Made by a program: the position numbers and the translations under genes. Source: Amblyomma americanum (Eukaryota > Arthropoda > Arachnida > Ixodida > Ixodidae). Taken from it: a stretch of 64,000 bases of DNA. Where the stretch lies: positions 43,726,520 through 43,790,519 of the forward strand of contig NC_135505.1 in NCBI RefSeq assembly GCF_052857255.1. Direction: 5' to 3'. Shown here piece by piece: positions 1 to 10,479 of this stretch; the first letter of the stretch is position 1; each line of letters opens with the position of its first letter. The notes beneath the pieces are model-generated. The model worked only from the letters and a program-made list of their open reading frames with translations, made no database searches and had not been told where the DNA came from.

Positions 1-420
1 TAAATACTTTGTAGGCAACGGATAGTAAGCTGATCGGCCTGTAATTTTTCAAGTCCTTGGCGTCTCCCTTCTTATGAATTAAGATAATGTTTGCATTCTT
101 CCAAGCTTCTGGTACAGTCGAGGTCATAAGGCATTGCGTATACAGGGTGGCTAGTTTTTCTAGCACGATGTCCCCTCCATCCTTCAACAGATCTGCTGTT
201 ACCTGATCCTCCCCAGCTGCTTTTCCCCTTTTCATTGCTTCTAAGGCTTTCTTTACTTCCTCTTTCGTTACTGGCGGGATGAGGCATTGCTGTGCACTGC
301 TGTCTTTCTCATTAGCGTTCTGATTACATTGGCTACTGTACAGGTCTGTGTAGAACTCTTCGGCTACGTTAACTATCTTATCCATATTGCTAATGACATT
401 GCCCTGCTTGTCACTTAATG
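1..420 (-). mobile_element. RTE-clade LINE fragment, N-terminal part of reverse transcriptase domain
   Basis: Read on the minus strand this stretch is open and encodes the start of a non-LTR reverse transcriptase: a region ending [19 protein letters not shown], then AAGEDQ, then [20 protein letters not shown], and it runs off the window edge at base 1. These are the RT motif 1-2a segments typical of RTE-type elements in arthropods. The catalytic FADD box would lie outside the window. The upstream (5') end is lost at about 420, where a SINE begins. The longest ATG-initiated minus-strand frame here (72-287) is a shadow in another frame. It is a non-functional fragment as seen, though the visible frame is not broken. 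Confidence 0.85.
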
Positions 421-421
421 C

Positions 422-652
422 AGCGATGGCGTAGATGTAGAACATCCGCCTCGCGTGCAAGAGGACCGGGGTTCAAATCCTCGTGCCGCGCAATTCTCCA
501 CCGGGTTAAAAAAAAAAAATCCGCGTGTCGATGGAATTGCATAACCAGGCCTGGAGTGTGGCCTTATCTCGGTGACCAGAACCGACAACGCACTCTCTAT
601 CCAGAGCAGGATTTGGCCACCCTGGTGTAGTACTTGGCCACAACCTTCTATG
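422..652 (+). mobile_element. tRNA-derived SINE, Ruka-like
   Basis: A tRNA-like head shows an A-box-like stretch (TGGCGTAGATGTAGAACA), an anticodon-arm-like hairpin (CCTC...GAGG) and a clear B box (GGTTCAAATCC). A non-tRNA body with an internal A-run follows and ends near GTAGTACTTGGCCACAACC. This layout matches, from memory, the Ruka SINE described in ixodid ticks; the family name would need a database comparison. It abuts the RTE fragment and probably inserted into it. Its RNA polymerase III promoter boxes are nearly consensus. Confidence 0.75.
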
Positions 653-709
653 ATCAAACCAATTCAAAAACTTATGAGAATTCAATTATAGCGTGACAGA
701 CAGTTTGGA

Positions 710-941
710 TGGGTTTGGTTTGGCTTATGGGTGTTTAACGACCTAAAGCGACTCTAGCTATGAGGGACGCCGTAGCGAAGGACTCAGGAAATTTCGACCA
801 CCCGAGCGAGCACTGACATCGCACATTACACGGGCCTCTAGAATTTCGCCTTCATCGAAATTCGACCGTCGCGGCCGGGATCGAACTCGTGTCTTTCGGG
901 TCAGCAGCCGAGCACCATATCCACTGAGCCACCGCGGCGGC
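710..941 (-). mobile_element. tRNA-derived SINE (CCGCGGTGGCTCAGTGG family), near full length
   Basis: On the minus strand the copy opens with CCGCGGTGGCTCAGTGG (A box) and has GAGTTCGATCC as B box. The body is shared with copies at 10668-10880, 44215-44372 and 49686-49924. The 3' end carries the simple GGTTT-type tail seen at its plus-strand left edge. No target-site duplication is obvious, and several substitutions from the other copies suggest an older insertion. Confidence 0.85.
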
Positions 942-1080
942 AGAATGCGTGGATAGGACGACTGCACTTAAATTTATCTGTAGTTTGTGAATACTTTGCT
1001 TTCACCTTGCATAATAGCGAATATAAGCGACACACCTTAATGCGATTTAGAAGCACACCGCTCTTAAGCATACGATTGGT

Positions 1081-2976
1081 GATATTTATTTTATTTATTT
1101 ATTTCAGTTGACCTCTTGGCCCAGAGGGCATTATAGAGGGGAGTGATACAGTACAAAACAACAAAAAATAAGGAAAGAACAGACAAATTGGATTACAGGA
1201 GTGAACTGGGGATTAATCAAATCTGAAAAGCACATGGTAACGCGGGGTAACAAAAAGTACTAACACCGCGTGGGAATCATAGCTAATAAGTGGCAACACT
1301 CGTCAATGTTTGTCGTTAAAAACGAAGAGAGTAGAACACAACATCAAACCACATAAAACACACAACAATATGACTGAAAACTGTGAAACTAAAGGAGTTA
1401 GAATAGAGAAGCTTCTATGCGTTATAATGCAAGCATAGGTTTTTTCCTGAACACTTGTTATTAAGCAACAGCGGGGCAGGCAGACGATTCCACTCTGTTG
1501 CTGTTTTAGGAATGAATATTGATAGGATGTAGTGCGGAAGTGGGGGATGCCTACTTTGCACGGATTATCGACGCGCGACGATACATATGTGGGCGACGTG
1601 AACAGTTCATTTCTAGAATTGGATTGGTGTGGTAAATTTTAAAGAAAAGGCACAAACGAGAATTTTTTTCTGCGCATCGACAAGGGTGCTATTGACGAAA
1701 TTTCTTTCATGAGTGTGACGCTTGATAGACGACCATAGTCACCAAGAGTAACATTTGCGGAGCAATGTTAAACCGCTTCAAGGGCATTGATCAATTTGTC
1801 GGTATGTGGGTCCCATACTGATGAGGCGTATTCGAGTTTAGAGCGAACAAGTGTTTTATAAAGAATAATTTTCACAGATGACGGTGCGATAGAAAAGCTG
1901 CGTTTAATATAGCCTAGAATGCGGTGAGCGTTTTTGATAATAAAAATATTGTGTTCATTCCAGGTCAGGTTCGATATTAGAATAACGCCGAGGTACTTAC
2001 AAGATCTTACTGGTGTTAGTGGATCATGATTAAGGCAGTAACACGGAGGATATGCAATTCTTCGGCGTGAAAAACGCATTAGTTTACATTTTGTCGTGTT
2101 AAGGGTCATATTCTATGTCTAGCACCAATCGTAAATAATATTAAGATCACCTTGAAGTAGAGCTATATCGTTAGTAGTCCTTATTGCCCGGTAGACGACA
2201 CAATCAACAGCAAAAAGTCTGACTGAAGATGTAAGATTGTTTGGTAGATCGTTAATGTGGACTAGAAATAAAAGAGGGCCGAGCACGGACCCCTGTGGGA
2301 CACCTGATGTTACAGGGAGTGAGGACGACATGTAACCATTAGCGCGCATGAACTGGGAGCGGCTTGTTAAAAAGGATGCAATCCAGACTAGTACATACCG
2401 ATCAATATTTAGTTTACTCAATTTACAAACAAGAAGTCTGTGGGACACTTTATCAAAAGCTCACCGAAAATCTAGATATATGCAATCAATTTTGAACCAC
2501 TCATCAAGTAAATAATGAATCTTGTTTGTAAACGCAACTAATTGAGTTTCGAAATGAGAAATGTTTCCTAAAACCGTGCTGACAGGAAGAGAAGAATGAA
2601 TTCCGATTCTAGAAAGCTTGCTAAGTGAGAGAAGATGTGTTCCATGATTTTGCATGAAATAGATGTTAAAGATATTGGCCCATTGTTAGTTGCCACGTGT
2701 TTGTCACCGTATTTATGAAGCGGAACAACGCTGCCAATCTTCCAGTCGTCAGGCAACATCCCAAGAAAAAGCGACTGTTCAAATACCTTGGATAATGCGG
2801 TCCCAGATTATGTCTTTGTGCATTTTAGCACTTTGCTACTAATATTGTCTCGGCCACAGCAAGAGGACAATTTTAAGCGATCTATTATGTTCAACAAACC
2901 TTCATAGTAAAATATTATTGGATCCATCGGAAATTTAGAAGCACTGTTGTAGATTGGAAGAAAAGGCTTCGGCTAA
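1081..2976 (-). mobile_element. CR1-like LINE, 3' part of ORF2 plus 3' end (degenerate)
   Basis: Minus-strand reading gives successive, frame-shifted pieces of a non-LTR reverse transcriptase. One is a PISLTS segment near 2620-2720. Another has SGVPQGSVLGPLLFLVHIND with LFAVDC in place of the catalytic FADD box (near 2200-2300). A third is the thumb/C-terminal region with KYLGV and LVRSKLEYASSVWDP (1768-2040). The 3' end is a (TAAA)-type simple repeat at 1084-1105, as usual for CR1-group elements. The 5' continuation is at 9094-9800, beyond the LTR retrotransposon that split the LINE at the GCTAA site. Missing D in FADD and several frameshifts make it dead. Confidence 0.88.
2972..2976. repeat. 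Target-site duplication GCTAA (left)
   Basis: GCTAA directly precedes the left LTR and is repeated immediately after the right LTR at 9094-9098. The two flanks, joined at this pentamer, restore continuity of one CR1-like LINE frame, so the duplication is genuine. Confidence 0.9.
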
Positions 2977-3638
2977 AGTTAAACTTTCCTGCCCTGCTAC
3001 TTATGGGAACGGCGGTTAGCGGTACGAAGAGCATTTCGGGTCATCGTCCGCTCGTCCGGCGACACGTTGCCGGTTGGGGCAGCAATTCCAACTTCTTAGA
3101 ACAAAACTTATTTATTAAAGACGGGATTGATAAAAAACGCATATGAGCAAAAGGCAGTTTTAAAAGGGCAGTTTAAAAAAAAAGGCTGATAAAAAAGGCT
3201 GTTAAAAACGGCCGAGCTTGAGACTCGGCGCGCTCGTCCCAAGGCGTTGTTTCCCACGGGTTTTAACCCCTTCGATAATTGGGCGGAGCTTGAGTAATCT
3301 AGCTCTCGCCCAATTTTAACCAACCGCAGTGCAGTGGCACCGCATGTGCAAGTGGGCGGAGCCCAGGGCTCGCCGGTCCGAGTCCAGTGGACCTCGCTCC
3401 TCCTGGAACGTGCTGGGCGCGTGACACCGCGTACGAAGCTCGCTGCATGCGCATTCGATCCTTCGATTGCCACGCGTCGGAACAGAAAGGATTAGAGCCG
3501 CAGCTCACCCTAAGCGCGGGCGGCACGCCTCGACGTACATTCCTCGATTTCCCCCCCGGGCATGACCGCTCCTGTTAAGTGGTGCGGGGGGGGGGGGGGG
3601 GGGAGGGTCCCATCGGCCCTGTGGGCCTCCACTTCACA
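2977..3638 (-). repeat. 3' LTR (left copy)
   Basis: This is a 662-bp direct repeat of 8446-9093. On the minus strand it begins TGTGAAGTGG (TGTTAAGTGG in the other copy) and ends TTTAACT, giving short inverted termini. A polyadenylation signal AATAAA lies on the minus strand at 3116-3111. A long G run sits at about 3586-3603. It differs from the right LTR by scattered substitutions and small indels, so the insertion is not recent. Confidence 0.92.
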
Positions 3639-3648
3639 CCTCCCCACC
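3639..3648 (-). promoter_or_regulatory. Polypurine tract
   Basis: On the minus strand GGTGGGGAGG lies immediately upstream of the 3' LTR start, the expected place for plus-strand DNA priming in reverse transcription. Confidence 0.75.
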
Positions 3649-3979
3649 AAGAATGTTGGGGGGCACTTGCTGTACACACAACATACCGAAGCCCCCAATA
3701 GCACAAAGCTGAAGCCCACAATAGCACAAAGGATCCGGCCTTCAACAACATACAAAACGCGCGAAAGCACAAGGGTCTGGGCCCCCAACTGGGCGCTGTA
3801 CCAACAATAAAAAAACCCCTTCTGCGTCCTACTAACAATTGGAAGAAGAAAAAACATGCTAGGGATGATACCTTCAGGCATGCAGACGCAAGCACAATTC
3901 TTAGTTTACACATTTCAGTTACAGGACGACAAGCACAAATCAGACCCTCTGGTAAAATCATAAGAAAAATCATACTTGC
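3649..3979 (-). other. Residual internal region of the LTR retrotransposon
   Basis: No recognisable domain. A minus-strand frame (3510-3881) is open but strongly hydrophobic and low in complexity. It contains a short internal duplication (TTTGTGCTAT repeated within about 25 bases near 3700-3735). The exact junction with the nested LINE is uncertain; the LINE could begin anywhere from about 3860 to 3985. Confidence 0.4.
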
Positions 3980-6515
3980 AACAATATTGCCATGAATAAA
4001 ACTTCATTAAAACAATTAGTAACTTCTGATACTCGTACTGTCGGGTGTTGCTCTTCTCTACTCGACCTTATGCTTGTTTGCAATTCACTTCAAGATTGTT
4101 CCGTAAATGTAGCTCATGGAATCTCAGATCATAAGATGTTAATCCTAGCATGTCCGTTGCATGTTTCAACTAAGACTGTGAAACCATCTGCCACTTTTGT
4201 TAAAGATTACGAGCGGGCAGATGACACTTCTGTTTTTGCTCGCCTGGAATCTTGTTACCCAGCATTTGAAGCACTCAATGACGTATGTGAAATGTGGTCC
4301 TATTTCAAAAAAACTGTTCACTTCTGCGAAAAGCAGTACATTCCTTTGAGGAAAAAACGTGTGAACCGAGAATATCCGTGGATAACGCGAGAAATTATCC
4401 ATCTGAAAAGAAAGATTAAGCGGCGGCGCAAGCGTTGCCTATCAAGCAACCTTGCATGCCTTGTCAGTACACTCAAAAGTAAAATTCGAGCTGCGAAAAC
4501 ACGTTTCTTCTCGGAGACGTTACCGTCATTTATGAAGCATGACCCGGCAAAGTTTTGGCGCTACTTAGCATGCGAGCAATCCACAGTTTCTGAAATAAAA
4601 ACGTCCAGTGAAACTATAACCAACACTGCCGCTATTGCTACCAAATTTAACTCGTTCTTTCAGTCTGTTTTCCCACGCTCGGTTTCAGGTGCTTCCCTTG
4701 ATTCTTACTCCATTACTCATCCCATGTCAGAAATAAACATTAGTGAAGACGGCATTTTCTGCCTGCTGCGCAATCTAGACGTAAAGAAATCTCCGGGGCC
4801 TGATGACATCTCAAATAATTTCCTGAACAGATACGCCTTCTGGGTTTCCAAATATTTGTTCCGAATTTTCACTCTGTCGTTGCAAACCCTAACAGTCCCG
4901 GATGACTGGCTCAGGGCTAAAGTAGTTCCAATTCATAAAGGCGGTCCCAAAAATGAACTAAACAACTACAGACCGGTCTCGCTAACAAGCTCTACTTGTA
5001 AAATACTCGAACATATTATTTACAAAGCAATTATTAACCACTTAGAGGTTAACAACCTCCTCTACAGTAGGCAACATGGCTTTAGGTCGAAATTATCAAC
5101 AACCACACAGTTGGCAGAGATAACGCACGATATCGCAAGCGCCCTTAATGTAAGGAGTCAGTTAGACGCCATTTTTTAGACTTCTCTAAGGCATTTGATT
5201 TAGTTCCTCACCTAGATTTAATAACAAAACTGCAGGCTATAGGGATCGAAAACACTATCATTTCATGGGTTGAGTGCTTTTTGAAAAATCGTAAACAGTG
5301 CGTCAAACTGAAAAGTTCCGAATCTGATAATTTGGATGTCTACTCAGGTGTACCACAGGGTTCAGTCCTCGCCCCCTTATTGTTTTTAATATATATCAAT
5401 GATATTTATCTATGCGTTGACCCTGAGGTACAAATTCGGCTCTTTGCGGACGACTGCGTGGTATATAAGGAAATAGACACCATTAATGATCAAATTAAAC
5501 TAAATGAATCTCTATCGTCTATTCAGTCTTGGTGCACTAGGTGGGGAATGAGACTTAATGCCACCAAAACAAAGAGCATAACTTTCAGTAAGAAAAAAAA
5601 GCCACTAGATTTTTTATACACTATAACTAATGTTCCTGTCGAGAGAACTAATAACATTAAATACCTAGGAGTGACACTATCCAGCAATCTATGCTGGGAA
5701 CAGCACATTAAAAACATATGTCATAAGGCCCAAGGTAAGCTGTATTTCCTTAGAAGAAGATTACGCAACGCACCTCCTAACGTGAAACTTAATGCGTATA
5801 AAACACTCGTAAGATCGACCTTAGAATACGCGGATCTTATTTGGAGCCCACACCAAAAATATTTGATAGGCAAGCTGGAACGTATTCAAAACCTAGCAGT
5901 ACGCTTCATATACTCAAATTTTTCTAGACATTCTAGCGTATCTAACCTACTTCACAAAGCAGATCTTCACACCTTAGCACAGCGCAGAATAACATCAAGG
6001 CTTAAATTTCTGTACTTACTTTATTACGGTCATTTGAACATCTCAAGAGAAACATACCTCCAGGAACCATTCCGTCACTCTTCAAGAAATAACCATGAAA
6101 AAGCACTTCATCAACCCATAAGCCAAATTAATGCTCATAAATATTCTTTATTCCCAGCGGCTATTTTTCGCTGGAATAAACTACCACCGGCTGCTGTAAA
6201 CTGCAACTCAATCGAATCATTCATAGAGCATGTTAACAGAGTTGAATCACTGTCAGTACCACCGTGATGAACCTATGTCGCCCAATTTCCATTTGTATTT
6301 TCTTTGCAATTACATGTGTTTCCTTTTCAACCCGCTAGTTTCTTCTCCTGGCTTTGACGTCATTAGTACCCTGTGCCACTATAGCGATGAAATGTTATTT
6401 TTGTACCCTTGTACTTTACGTATTCCCTTTGTTTTATATTCCCTCCTTGTAACCACTCCTGCATGGGCCCGAGAAGGGCCTGCAGTATCTGTAAATAAAT
6501 AAATAAATAAATACG
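3980..6515 (+). mobile_element. CR1-like LINE, 5'-truncated, nested in the LTR retrotransposon
   Basis: The element starts inside the C-terminal part of the AP endonuclease domain and runs through the reverse transcriptase to a (TAAA)n tail at about 6492-6512. Its orientation is opposite to its host. Only one frameshift is seen in roughly 760 codons, so it is clearly younger than the minus-strand CR1-like copies in this window. The 3' tail form matches those copies (GAAATAAATAAA or TAAATAAATAAA). Confidence 0.9.
3992..6267 (+). pseudogene. LINE ORF2 remnant: endonuclease C-terminus plus reverse transcriptase, one frameshift
   Basis: The first frame (3992-5179) has the endonuclease tail with an SDH motif (GISDHKMLI) and the basic linker. 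It then has RT motifs KSPGPDDI, VPIHKGGPK, NNYRPVSLTS and RQHGFR. The frame is lost by a single-base change near 5177 just before LDFSKAFDLVPH, which is encoded at about 5180-5210 in the next frame. The second frame continues to 6267 with SGVPQGSVLAPLLFL, an intact FADD box (LFADDCVVYK), KYLGVTLSSNLCW and a C-terminal domain with RWNKLPPAAV. The RT would copy the element's own RNA at a nicked target. The first ATG at 3992 is not the true start, since the 5' end is missing. Confidence 0.9.
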
Positions 6516-6842
6516 GGTTAAAGAAAACATACTACAGTTTTCATCAAGTTCTATGTACATCACAACACAATCCCGACGAGGGCAAGACACATAATAACGC
6601 GGTGCTCTTCGTCAGAGACGGATTAAATACGATCACAACGCGAACAGTTCACACAAAACAAAAACGGTACACTGGCATGAGCCTGTCCAATCATTTTCGG
6701 TGTATCTTAGCTGTGAACTCTTTGCGTTCCCCACTCTCACTCACTGCCCCATCGTGTGCTCGAAACCACAAGGAATTTTCACGCCTATCGCAACCTGACA
6801 GTGGCAGAGTGGGTTAAGGCTGTGGTCATTATGAAATTGTCG
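6516..6842 (-). other. Internal LTR-retrotransposon sequence downstream of the gag-like ORF
   Basis: This is non-coding as far as can be seen and lies between the stop of the gag-like frame and the nested LINE's tail. No pol motif is present. Confidence 0.5.
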
Positions 6843-8030
6843 CTATCCACCAGGATCGAACATGTCGTCTGTTCGCATGAAAGTGGACATTGCGCTCAGC
6901 AGCATGCACCATTCTCGCATTCGTCCTGCTCTGGGGTTGTGTCTCTCATCTTCCTCGAAGGAGACGCCGACCGTCTGCGCATATGGGGTGCAAGCCTCCG
7001 CGAAAGGCTTTAAATGCTCGTGTCTTGAGAGCCTCCTAGAACGTGGCATGGCCAGCTCAAAGAATTCATCAGCGACCTCCATGTTTGTGATAGGCCTGCC
7101 GCCCAGACCCGAAAAAAGATCGCAGCATGCGTCACCGTTCGCCTCTATCAGCGGTAGTGTAACTTCGCTCCTCCCAGGGCATGGGGTGATTCTACCGTCG
7201 TCACTGCTCTGATTCACTTCATCTAGAGCCAATCTTAATGCGGCGCTGAACGAGTCCGAGTTTACGGGCTCTGAACAACCTCGCCTACCCAGCCGTGCTG
7301 CTGTCTTCTCCGACGCCGTTGTAAGTGCTGCGCATGCCGTTTGAACGCGAACGCCCATGCCGCTTTCGCAGCTCTCTGCCTGGCATGCTGGCGCTTCAGT
7401 TCGCAACAAAAGGTCATTCGGGGCAATCGGGCCGTCCGAGCAGTTCATGTCGTTGCGCTCATCAGTGTCATTAGCACCGCCCATAACATGCTCGGCTGCC
7501 TCGCAACTCTCGACCTTCACGGTCTGATCAGTGTTCGAATTTTGAACAGACATGTCCGTGGAACTCACCTCCACCTTGGGAATAAACGACTGCTGGTCTG
7601 TGTCAACATTCTTGGTCGACTAAACAACTCGCGGCTCCTCGGCGCTAACGACAGCTGCATCGTTCGCAAGAACCTGGGATTCCTGCTGTCTGTTTTCAAT
7701 AGGAGCCGACTGAATTCCTCCGCAGTTATCCTCGTTATTTCCCACCTCGACCAGCGCTTCAACAGCGTCATTCGCGCTAATCGAGTATGGCTTTGTCCGT
7801 GCCGGCTCCGACGATACCCGCGCCGCTATCCGTGAGCGTTGTTCCTCTGCCATCCTTTTCCTTTCCTGCCTTAGCTTCTCTTCCGCTATCGCTAACTGGC
7901 GCTTGAGCTCTCGGATAATAACGTCACCTCGCTACTTTTCTCTGGCTCTCTCGGCCTCTGACATTTGCGCTCGCTCATGGCCATCCCCATACTCATTGCC
8001 ATATTCACTTTGCCAACTGAATGTAGCCAT
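6843..8030 (-). pseudogene. gag-like ORF of the LTR retrotransposon, interrupted by two in-frame TAG codons
   Basis: One minus-strand frame of 396 codons runs from ATG at 8030-8028 to the stop at 6843. It is interrupted by TAG at 7934-7932 and TAG at 7621-7619. The first about 32 residues are acidic/polar. The part after the first stop is a charged heptad-like segment (RELKRQLAIAEEKLRQERKR) likely to form a coiled coil. The remainder is acidic, Ser/Ala rich and ends in a more structured-looking stretch. I see no CCHC knuckle and recognise no family. Position directly after the LTR and primer-binding site is the only reason for calling it gag-like. It may instead be an accessory protein of a non-autonomous element. 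Confidence 0.6.
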
Positions 8031-8426
8031 TGTGCCTTGCGTAATTCTAACCTTACGGCTCAAGCACTCCCGAGGCAAGTAAAATGAGAATGGGGAAACT
8101 CACTCCGTTGTCGGGCTGTCGGTCATGGCACTTGCTTCGTGGCAGCAGCAGGTCACGTCCTGAGGAGCAGAAGGGTGGCCGGAATCTGTAGCTTGAAGCA
8201 GGCCCTTCACGTCCTCCCGGCCGATGAAGCCGCAAGCCACAGGTGCCGCTTAAGTCGCAGCGCTTCGCTCCGTAGGTCCGCTTCTCTCGCTGTCAGCGCT
8301 GACGTGGAGCCTTGACTCCGAGGCCTCGCCTGGACTTTGGTCCCCGGGGCTTCTCCCCAAGATTTTGTGCTCCGTCAATCTTCAGGAAGGTACTGCCTCC
8401 AACCGCTCTGCAGGAAGCCGCTCAGA
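8031..8426 (-). other. 5' leader of the LTR retrotransposon
   Basis: This lies between the primer-binding site and the gag-like ATG. A short minus-strand frame (8053-8235) shows no recognisable features. It would be the place for a packaging signal, but nothing specific can be identified by eye. Confidence 0.5.
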
Positions 8427-8446
8427 CGATCCTGGTCACGGCACCA
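8427..8446 (-). promoter_or_regulatory. Primer-binding site, tRNA-His type
   Basis: The minus strand reads TGGTGCCGTGAC followed by CAGGATCG directly at the end of the 5' LTR. The first 12 bases are complementary to the 3' end of eukaryotic tRNA-His (acceptor strand TCACGGC, discriminator A, then CCA), recalled from standard tRNA-His sequence. The following bases match the T-arm less well. Confidence 0.75.
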
Positions 8447-9093
8447 GTTAATCTTTCCAGCCCTCATACTTATGGGAACGGCGGTTAGCGGTACGAAGAG
8501 CACTTCGGGTCTTCGTCCGCTCGTCCGGCGACACGTTGCCGGTTGGGGCAGCAATTCCAACTTCTCAGACAAAAATTATTTATTAAAGACGGGATTGATA
8601 AAAAAAAGCATATGAGCAAACGGCAGTTTAAAAAGGGCAGTTTAAAAAAAGGCTGTTAAAAACGGCCGAGCTTGAGACTCGGCGCGCTCGTCCTAGGGCG
8701 TTCTTTCCTACGGGTTTTAACCCCTTCGATAATTGGGCGGAGCTTGAGTAATCTAGCTCTCGCCCAATTTTAACCAACCGCAGTGCAGTGGCACCGTATG
8801 TGCAAGTGGGCGGAGCCCAGGGCTCGCCGGTCCGAGCCCAGTGGACCTCGCTCCTCCTGGAACGTGCTGGGCGCGTGACTCCGCGTACGCAGCTCGCTGC
8901 ATGCGCATTCGATCCACCGATTGCCACGCGTCGGAACAGAAAGGTTTAGTGCCGCAGCTCACCCTAAGCGCGGGCGTCACGCCTCGACGTACATTCCTCT
9001 ATCCCCCCCCCCCCCGGGCATGACCGCTCCTGTTAACAGGTGCGGGGTGGGGGGGGGGGGGGTCCCATCGGCCCTGTGGGCCTCCACTTAACA
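8446..9093 (-). repeat. 5' LTR (right copy)
   Basis: This is a 648-bp direct repeat of 2977-3638. On the minus strand it starts TGTTAAGTGG and ends TTAAC(T), flush with the primer-binding site. Minus-strand AATAAA is at 8584-8579. The right flank is the GCTAA duplication (9094-9098). G-rich and C-rich runs at about 9005-9062 correspond to those in the other LTR. Confidence 0.92.
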
Positions 9094-9800
9094 GCTAAGG
9101 TCTCATTTAGAAAGTTGGCGCATTCATTGGTGGACACAATTTCGGACTGTGAGTCGAGGAGTAATATTGCCGAGTTGTGTGGTTCCTTGATAATGCTCAA
9201 AAATTTTTTGGGATTGTTTGAGAGAATCGATGGCGGTGTTGCGTTAAACAAAATATGTTTCGCCTCCTTCAGTGCTTTCTTATAAGCACAGACGGCTGAC
9301 TTTAAGGCTGACCACAGCTGCTGCCTTTTGGAGTATTTTGTTTTGGAGAAAAGCTTTCTCTTTCTATTTGCAAGACATTTCAGCGTCAGGTTGTACCACG
9401 GGGCATGCCGATTAGTAACTATAGTCTTAGGAGAAATGTGTAGGTTTATTAAGTCAGAAAGCTTACTTTTGAATATCATCCAGGTGTCATTAACCGGTCG
9501 CTCTTCAAATTTGTCAATAAAAGGACCAAGAACTACTTCGAGAGCATGGTTAATTGCGAAAGAATTTGCCTTAGGAGAGTTGTATATTGTCTTCGTTTTG
9601 TTTCGCTATGTAGCTGCTGGGAGGTTCAATGTAATGTGCAACAACATATGGTCACTTATTCCAGGCCTTATACTAGAAACTAGATCGGGAACATGGGTAA
9701 GTAATAGATCCAATATGTTGGAGCTGGAAGATGCCATCCTGGTTGATTCTGTAATTACTTGCACCAATGAGAAATTCGAAGAAAGCCTTGCAAAATTTGA
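9094..9800 (-). mobile_element. CR1-like LINE, 5' part of the copy split by the LTR retrotransposon
   Basis: The minus strand encodes the endonuclease C-terminus with a GISDHMLLHITLNLP motif (near 9610-9660). It then encodes the linker between endonuclease and RT (a stretch ending ECANFLNETLA at the LTR junction). Joined at GCTAA to 2971 and below, the frame continues into the RT of the 1081-2976 piece. The 5' end is truncated at about 9800, where a SINE-like sequence of the opposite orientation begins. A frameshift lies between the two visible frames (9033-9479 and 9606-9857). Confidence 0.85.
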
Positions 9801-10058
9801 CGATCGGGATACACAGGATCGAACCCAACCGCGGCGGCCGCGTTTCGATGAAGGCAAAGCGCTAAGGCTTCCGTGTTCTGTGTGATGTCAGTGCACGGTA
9901 AAGATCCCCAGGTGGCCGAATTTACTCGGGAACCTACGGCAGCTCTTTCTTTCTTCTCTTAGTCCCTTCTTTACCCCTTTCCTTAGGGTGCGCTTCGGGT
10001 GTCCACCGATGAGAGGCAGATACCACGCCATTTCCTTTCCCTAAAAAACAATTTTGAA
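9801..10058 (+). mobile_element. SINE-like element, B-box half of tRNA head plus body
   Basis: It begins with a truncated tRNA-like head (B box GGATCGAACCC), then CCGCGGCGGCCGCGTTTCGATG and a body with GTGATGTCAGTGCACGG and AAGATCCCCAGGTGG. The body resembles the other tick SINE, but the 3' half differs (CT-rich, ending GGTGTCCACCGATGAGAGG...CCATTTCCTTTCCC). A-box half is missing, so it is a 5'-truncated copy joined to the CR1-like LINE. Confidence 0.7.
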
Positions 10059-10294
10059 TTTTCTTCAGTGCGCCAAGAACTCTGAGCGGTCTATGTGATT
10101 GCAAGGTCTTTGTAGGGATGAACCGCTGATGGTAGTCGTTGTTGTTAGTGGCTATTTATAATTAAAACAGCAATGGAAGGAAAAGATGTTGCTAGAAGCG
10201 GCACCTGACGTTAGTCGTTTGTCGGCAACTCTGAATTCCCCTATCACATGTGTCGTAGGAAAGAAACTGGACGCAGTTCTGCAAGGTGCATAGT
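10059..10294. other. Short unassigned stretch
   Basis: No coding or repeat signal can be identified; only short chance frames are present. Confidence 0.3.
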
Positions 10295-10425
10295 AGGCTC
10301 CATGCGCAACAAGCTTCTGGTAGAGCACGTGCAAAACCTTGAGTACGTGCATTCGAATCCCAACGTGGAAAAAGGCGCACAAGCGAGCATTTCCCTTTTC
10401 TGCAGCGGCGACCTATACTGATGCA
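10295..10425 (+). mobile_element. tRNA-derived SINE head, degenerate
   Basis: CTTCTGGTAGAGCACGTGC resembles an A box, and GCATTCGAATCCC 30 bases later is a good B box. The body CAAGCGAGCATTTCCC follows. Spacing is typical of a tRNA-like pol III promoter. The family is distinct from the others here; the body end is not certain. Confidence 0.5.
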
Positions 10426-10479
10426 ATGCCTCGTAATGAAGGAGCAATTACTCATTCGCATTCACCTGTGCGCAGCCAT

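Larger units (their letters stand above)
2977..9093 (-). mobile_element. Minus-strand LTR retrotransposon, non-autonomous or internally deleted, carrying a nested LINE
   Basis: Two directly repeated LTRs (2977-3638 and 8446-9093) bound the element, with a 5-bp GCTAA duplication outside them. Read on the minus strand, the 5' LTR is at the right. Next come a primer-binding site matching tRNA-His (8427-8446), a gag-like ORF (8030-6843), then a plus-strand LINE insertion (about 3980-6515), a purine-rich tract (3639-3648) and the 3' LTR. Without the LINE, only about 2.3 kb of internal sequence remains and no protease, reverse transcriptase or integrase of its own is visible, so it cannot be autonomous. 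The superfamily is undecided: the 5-bp duplication fits BEL/Pao, copia or gypsy. Confidence 0.9.

Noticed and set aside
422..500. Functional tRNA gene
   Set aside because: A and B boxes are present, but the anticodon arm and acceptor pairing are poor and a SINE body follows. The same holds for the other tRNA-like heads at 941, 10608, 10880 and 49924.
418..657. Overlapping ORFs on both strands near the first SINE
   Set aside because: They are translations of a tRNA-derived SINE with an A run.
2977..3638. Minus-strand ORFs in both LTRs (3108-3473, 8628-8927) as paired genes
   Set aside because: Their similarity is due to the LTR direct repeat; composition and frames are not protein-like.
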